Shown piece after piece: positions 19,114-21,935 of a stretch of DNA of 21,935 bases (the stretch's first letter is position 1; every line of letters begins with the position of its first letter). Under the pieces are notes generated by a model that made no database searches, was not told the origin of the DNA, and saw nothing but the letters and a program-made list of their open reading frames with translations. The DNA comes from VGJV01 sp964646415. GTDB lineage: Bacteria; Patescibacteriota; Minisyncoccia; UBA6257; 2-01-FULL-56-20. The stretch covers positions 1-21,935 of the forward strand of contig CAZYEL010000016.1 of assembly GCA_964646415.1 (NCBI GenBank), read 5' to 3'. Position numbers and translations under genes: made by a program.

Positions 19114-19253
19114 GAAGAGCACAGGGAAAGGGGTCGGGGAAACGGGAGTTTCCCCGTGTAGGAAATCACTCAAAACCGAGAGGTTGTGAGGGAGTCCCGC
19201 AGACAGCGGGACGACGGGATATTCCTACGTTCTTACGCAGGAAGAAAAAGTAG
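19107..19253 (+). other. Open -1 frame after ftsZ ending in a second FtsZ C-terminal peptide
   Basis: In the frame -1 to ftsZ there is no stop from 19107 to TAG 19251-19253. It reads through a 9-bp hairpin CGGGGAAAC / GTTTCCCCG (about 19135-19156) and the palindrome GTCCCGC / GCGGGAC (19194-19212), and ends RRDIPTFLRRKKK, a near copy of the true tail WDIPTFLRRRKK. The DNA GGGATATTCCTAC is shared at 19076-19088 and 19216-19228. It is either the decayed product of a tandem duplication or an alternative tail reached by -1 slippage on AAAAAG at 19105-19110. Confidence 0.6.
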
Positions 19254-19260
19254 CAGAAAG

Positions 19261-19297
19261 GAAACCGCTTTCCCTAGAGAAGGCGGTTTTCGCTTTC
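19261..19297. terminator. Bidirectional terminator between ftsZ and rmuC
   Basis: An 11-bp stem (19262-19272 with 19279-19289, one G:U pair, 6-nt loop) is followed on the plus strand by TTTTCGCTTT. On the minus strand it encodes the last residues and stop of RmuC. It lies between the convergent ftsZ and rmuC genes and can serve both. Confidence 0.65.
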
Positions 19298-20377
19298 CTC
19301 TTCTTCAAATGTCGGTGCCTCGAGCGTTGCGGGCTCCGTTCCCGTCGTTCCGCCGGTTATTTTCAGCACGTCCTTGTCTATTTTCCCGAATTCTTTGTGG
19401 GCGTGGTTGTAGGCGCTCACGGTGGTGGTCAGGTTTTTCCCAATCTTCACGAAATACTCCTCGTAGGTAATAAGGTGTTTGCGGAGACTGTCCACCTGTT
19501 TGATGATGTCTTTCGTCTGCTCCGAAATTTTTTGGTTGCGCAGGCCCTGGAGGACGGTTTGGAGATATGCGAGGAACGACGTCGGGGAAACAATGACCAC
19601 TTTTTTCTGGAACGCGTAGGCAATCAGGTTTTTCTCCTCCGCCATGCTTCCCACTTTGTTGATGAGGAGGTCGTAGTAAATTGCTTCAGAAGGGATAAAC
19701 ATAAATGCAAAGTCCATTGTTTCTTCTTCCGGCTTCACATACTTCGAAGTTTCGTCAATCCGCATCTTGATGTCCCCGATAAACGCGGCTTCATATTTTT
19801 TCTTGTCGAGCGGGTCGGTGGCGGCAACGAAGCGGTTATAGTTTTCGAGGCTGAACTTTGAATCAATCGGGATGATTCTCTTGTCGATAAACACTACGGC
19901 GTCGACGATAAGCTCCTTGCCCGTTTTCTCGTCTCTCCCCAACGGGTACTGCATCTGATACCCTCCAGGCGGCAAGACGTTCTTCAAAACGGTTTCGAGG
20001 TAGTACTCACCCAGAATGCCCCGCTGCTTGGGGTTCGTGAGCGTGTCCTGCAGTTTTTTGAGCTGGTCGGCGAAGCTTACCACTTGTTTGTTCGTCTCGC
20101 CGAGTTGCGTGAGCTTCTCGGTCACGTCGCCCATGATTTTTACGCTTTGGCCGAATTGCTGCTGCATCGCTCGCGTCACTTCGCTTACGGTATGCTTCGA
20201 CTCATTCGCAACCTGCCCGAGCTTCGTATCAAGCGTCCGCGTGAGCTCGTTCAGCTGGTTTTGGAGGAGGATAAGGGACTGGTCGGGCTTTGGCTCTTTT
20301 GCGCGCTTCAGTTCTTGCCAAAGGAGAAAGACGCCGACGGCGACTACGGCAAGGATAATGAGCACCGCGATTTCCAT
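19274..20377 (-). CDS. rmuC: RmuC-family DNA recombination protein
   Basis: RmuC proteins limit recombination at inverted repeats and have a nuclease-like (PD-(D/E)XK-related) domain; the biochemistry is not settled. It has 367 residues. One N-terminal transmembrane helix (MEIAVLIILAVVAVGVFLLW) is followed by a long coiled coil (about 30-125) and the RmuC domain: RGILGEYYLETVLKNVLP, ELIVDAVVFIDKRIIPIDSKF, TMDFAFMFIPSEAIYYDLL and KKVVIVSPTSFLAYLQTV. Start ATG 20377 is fixed by the membrane helix and by TATAAT 6 nt upstream; a longer frame to 20485 crosses that promoter. It is convergent with ftsZ. A factor linked to inverted repeats is notable in a window so rich in palindromes. Confidence 0.93.
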   Translation of the reverse strand: MEIAVLIILAVVAVGVFLLWQELKRAKEPKPDQSLILLQNQLNELTRTLDTKLGQVANESKHTVSEVTRAMQQQFGQSVKIMGDVTEKLTQLGETNKQVVSFADQLKKLQDTLTNPKQRGILGEYYLETVLKNVLPPGGYQMQYPLGRDEKTGKELIVDAVVFIDKRIIPIDSKFSLENYNRFVAATDPLDKKKYEAAFIGDIKMRIDETSKYVKPEEETMDFAFMFIPSEAIYYDLLINKVGSMAEEKNLIAYAFQKKVVIVSPTSFLAYLQTVLQGLRNQKISEQTKDIIKQVDSLRKHLITYEEYFVKIGKNLTTTVSAYNHAHKEFGKIDKDVLKITGGTTGTEPATLEAPTFEEEESENRLL

Positions 20378-20383
20378 TTTCCA

Positions 20384-20389
20384 ATTATA
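20384..20389 (-). promoter_or_regulatory. -10 element of rmuC, probably leaderless
   Basis: A perfect TATAAT on the minus strand lies 6 nt before ATG 20377, with no room for a ribosome-binding site. No clear -35. Confidence 0.55.
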
Positions 20390-20498
20390 CCCCACCCTGC
20401 GAGAAATGAGGTTTTTGATAAAGAAGAAGGACTCCAACGTGAAAGCTTTGACAAGCGCATCCGTTTGGGAGTAGAAAGACTGCACAAAAAGGAAATTT

Positions 20499-20951
20499 GT
20501 GATTAATGTAACTCCAAAACCATTGCCGTCAGTTATCCCTCATCTCCCCGCTTCGAAACTCTCCGAACTGGTTTTCACTCGCCCGAAAGTTGGCGCCGGC
20601 ATTGTCATGTACAATACCACTGCTCATGACAGGCCCCAGCTCCAAGCGATTTCCGCCGCGATGATTATTCTCGTGAAGAATTGGGTAATCCCGACCCATG
20701 TGAACGAGGAGAAAGAAAAGATGTACTTTTGTACCAAAGGCCTTGCCTCTGTGCTCCTCTTTCTCGAAGGGGCACCGCGGTGGTTTTCGCTTGAGCCCGG
20801 AGGGAGTGCATGGTTATGTGTTCCTCCTCGGTGCCCGCATGCCATCTGGTGCCTTGAAGCGTCTGAAATCTACGTCGTGGGGTCTGCGCAGGTAGACGAT
20901 GTGGTTTGGCAGGAGGATGTGGAGGAACTTATCAAAAACGAGCATCGTTAA
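20499..20951 (+). CDS. Small cupin-like protein
   Basis: It has 150 residues from GTG 20499, supported by an AAGGAAA ribosome-binding site at 20489-20495. The segment THVNEEKEKMYFCTKGLASVLLF ... PGGSAWLCVPPRCPHAIWC has the layout of a cupin: a first motif with His and Glu residues, then GGSxxxVPPxxPHxxW as the second motif. Two or three metal ligands (His in motif 1, Glu, His in motif 2) appear to be present. The product could be a sugar isomerase-like or sensor cupin; I cannot name a substrate. It is divergent from rmuC and followed 83 bp later by truB. The fold call is moderate and the function is not inferred. Confidence 0.65.
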   Translation: MINVTPKPLPSVIPHLPASKLSELVFTRPKVGAGIVMYNTTAHDRPQLQAISAAMIILVKNWVIPTHVNEEKEKMYFCTKGLASVLLFLEGAPRWFSLEPGGSAWLCVPPRCPHAIWCLEASEIYVVGSAQVDDVVWQEDVEELIKNEHR

Positions 20952-21019
20952 TCTCCAGTTGCCAGATTGCTATGCCGAGTACGAGGACTGGGACAATGTT
21001 CCGGTCCTCGCGCATTTTT

Positions 21020-21028
21020 TGGTATCCT
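21020..21028 (+). promoter_or_regulatory. Extended -10 promoter of truB, probably leaderless
   Basis: TGGTATCCT (TG at 21020-21021, TATCCT at 21023-21028) lies 6 nt before ATG 21035. No strong -35. The arrangement matches rluD and rmuC. Confidence 0.5.
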
Positions 21029-21034
21029 TTGCGT

Positions 21035-21763
21035 ATGGAAGACATTCTTCTTATCGACAAACCCGCAGGCGTTACTTCTTTTGATGTACTCCGGCGATTA
21101 CGGAAAAAGCTGGGCATGGTGAAGATGGGCCATGCGGGAACGCTTGACCCGATGGCGACGGGGCTTATGATTGTGGGTATAGGCGAGGGGACTAAAAAAT
21201 TGAAAGAGTATTTGAAACTTCCAAAAGTGTATGAAGCGGAGGTGATGCTTGGGATAAAAACAACGACGGGAGACAGGGAAGGAGAAGTGATAGAAAGCGC
21301 AAATATCAAATATCAAAATGTGGCAGAGGGAGATATTCATCGCACACTCTTATCTATCGTAGGGAAAATCGTATTGCCGGTGCCGATGTACTCGGCGGTG
21401 AAGGTGGGTGGAAAGCGGCTTTATGCAAGAGCAAGAAAAGGAGAGGTGTTCGATACTCCAAAGAAAGAGATGGAAGTGGTGCGGCTTACTTTCGGGGGGA
21501 TAAAGAATGTGGAATATGGAATAGAAGGCGGGGAACTCTCCTCCGCTTCCGCCGACGCTCAAGCCGTGGCGGTCAAGAAAGCTATGGAGGGCAAGCAGGA
21601 ATCGGGGGTAGTTATGAAATTTGAAGTTGAGGTGACGAGCGGCACCTATGTCCGCTCGCTTGCGGAGGAAATAGGGAAGCGATTGGGAGTGCCCGTGACG
21701 CTGTGGAATTTGCGGAGAATGCAAATTGGGAAGTTCAGGATCGAGAATGCGGAGAAGCTTTAG
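21035..21763 (+). CDS. truB: tRNA pseudouridine-55 synthase
   Basis: TruB converts U55 in the T loop of tRNAs to pseudouridine. It has 242 residues. The N-terminal DILLIDKPAGVTSFDVLRRL, the catalytic GHAGTLDPMATGLMIVGIGEGTK with the nucleophilic Asp, VPMYSAVKVGGKRLYARARKG and the C-terminal VTSGTYVRSLAEEIGKRLGVP are all present. The start is ATG 21035; the frame extends upstream to 20906 but overlaps the previous gene and crosses the promoter. Two stretches with 7-nt periodicity are translated: SANIKYQNV (21301-21321) and KNVEYGIEG (21505-21525). The second opens an extra loop of about 35 residues before VTSGTYVRSL, longer than usual for TruB. With rluD, this is the second pseudouridine synthase here carrying such repeats. 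Confidence 0.96.
   Translation: MEDILLIDKPAGVTSFDVLRRLRKKLGMVKMGHAGTLDPMATGLMIVGIGEGTKKLKEYLKLPKVYEAEVMLGIKTTTGDREGEVIESANIKYQNVAEGDIHRTLLSIVGKIVLPVPMYSAVKVGGKRLYARARKGEVFDTPKKEMEVVRLTFGGIKNVEYGIEGGELSSASADAQAVAVKKAMEGKQESGVVMKFEVEVTSGTYVRSLAEEIGKRLGVPVTLWNLRRMQIGKFRIENAEKL
21301..21321 (+). repeat. Heptad tract inside truB, first
   Basis: AAATATC is repeated twice exactly (21301-21307, 21308-21314) and followed by AAAATGT. It is translated in frame. Short, so chance is possible, but it fits the 7-nt-period family. Confidence 0.5.
21505..21525 (+). repeat. Heptad tract inside truB, second
   Basis: GAATGTG, GAATATG and then GAATAGA lie head to tail, at the beginning of an extra loop of the protein. 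No complementary arm was found nearby. Confidence 0.5.
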
Positions 21764-21769
21764 AAATGT

Positions 21770-21798
21770 TTCAGGCCCGCGCGTGGCGCAGGCCTGAA
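21770..21798. terminator. Strong hairpin after truB
   Basis: TTCAGGCC (21770-21777) and GGCCTGAA (21791-21798) pair perfectly; after one C:A mismatch, GCGC / GCGC continues the stem to a 3-nt loop. It lies 6 nt after the truB stop. The T-tract is poor on either strand, so it may be a weak or factor-dependent terminator shared with the minus-strand frame that follows. Confidence 0.45.
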
Positions 21799-21822
21799 GA
21801 TGATTTGCTTGGGGTCTGAGAT

Positions 21823-21935
21823 TTAGCTGGGCGATTTGGGGGGTGGTTGCTCTACTTCCTGCATCATTACCTTGAAGCAATGGCGCCAGCCCCCCTCAAT
21901 TAGAATGCCGCTCACCGCGGTGTTTTTTGTTTCTT
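21823..21935 (-). CDS. Possible C-terminal end of a gene running off the window
   Basis: On the minus strand a frame is open from the right edge to the stop TAA at 21825-21823, giving 36 residues that include SGILIEGGWRHCFKVMMQEV and end QPPPKSPS. The mixed hydrophobic and charged makeup followed by a polar Pro-rich tail is plausible for a real C-terminus. It is too short to identify, and no homologue is recognised. If real, it is convergent with truB. Confidence 0.35.
   Translation of the reverse strand, partial: ETKNTAVSGILIEGGWRHCFKVMMQEVEQPPPKSPS

Noticed and set aside
20906..21034. TruB N-terminal extension
   Set aside because: It overlaps the cupin-like gene and passes through the -10 element; conserved TruB sequence begins right after ATG 21035.
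21907..21931. Intrinsic terminator CCGC-TCACC-GCGG followed by six T at the right edge
   Set aside because: The stem is only 4-6 bp and lies inside the minus-strand open frame; the hairpin at 21770-21798 is the better end for truB. It remains possible if that minus-strand frame is not real.

Overview
The window looks like a piece of a Patescibacteria (Candidate Phyla Radiation) genome, probably Parcubacteria-like. That is an inference from gene content and style: compact and often overlapping housekeeping genes, a type IV pilus operon with no secretin or retraction ATPase in view, short N-terminal prepilin leaders, a protein of WND/GW repeats, and small in-frame insertions in housekeeping proteins. 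TGA is used as an ordinary stop (rluD, hit, pilX-like), so the Gracilibacteria/Absconditabacteria code does not apply.

Layout. 1-741: an unrecognised protein. 832-1623: an RluA/RluD-family pseudouridine synthase carrying palindromic insertions. 1624-1996: a long structured non-coding leader. 1997-12003: a type IV pilus / pseudopilus operon with three tandem major-pilin-like genes, a polytopic membrane protein, PilB, PilC, two pseudopilins, a secreted repeat protein, a PilX-like protein and a PilM-PilN fusion. 12792-11977 (minus strand): peptidyl-tRNA hydrolase with a 273-bp inverted-repeat element inserted in frame. 12930-16455: lepB, hisS, a HIT protein, rpsU, yqeY, ybeY. 16503-19113: ftsA-ftsZ. 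20377-19274 (minus strand): rmuC, convergent with ftsZ across a shared terminator. 20499-21763: a cupin-like protein and truB. The right edge holds the possible C-terminus of another minus-strand gene.

How the genes work together. The pilins are expected to be cleaved at G|F by a prepilin peptidase not seen here (LepB handles ordinary Sec signal peptides). PilB powers assembly on the PilC platform, the PilM-PilN fusion links the motor to the membrane, and the minor pilins and repeat protein would sit at the tip or surface. hisS, rpsU, yqeY, ybeY, pth, truB and rluD form a translation set; FtsA and FtsZ form the division ring.

Most unusual content. (1) A set of locus-specific repeats, most with inverted arms, all with a 7-nt period, cluster at start codons of the pilus and translation genes and also lie inside rluD and truB. 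(2) A MITE-like element is translated within pth. (3) The conserved C-terminal peptide of FtsZ is repeated about 140 bp downstream in an uninterrupted -1 frame that follows an AAAAAG tract at the stop codon. (4) Two pilin genes share a perfect 194-bp 5' segment although their 3' halves have drifted synonymously, which suggests gene conversion. (5) Several genes have a -10 hexamer only 6-8 nt before the start codon, suggesting leaderless mRNAs.
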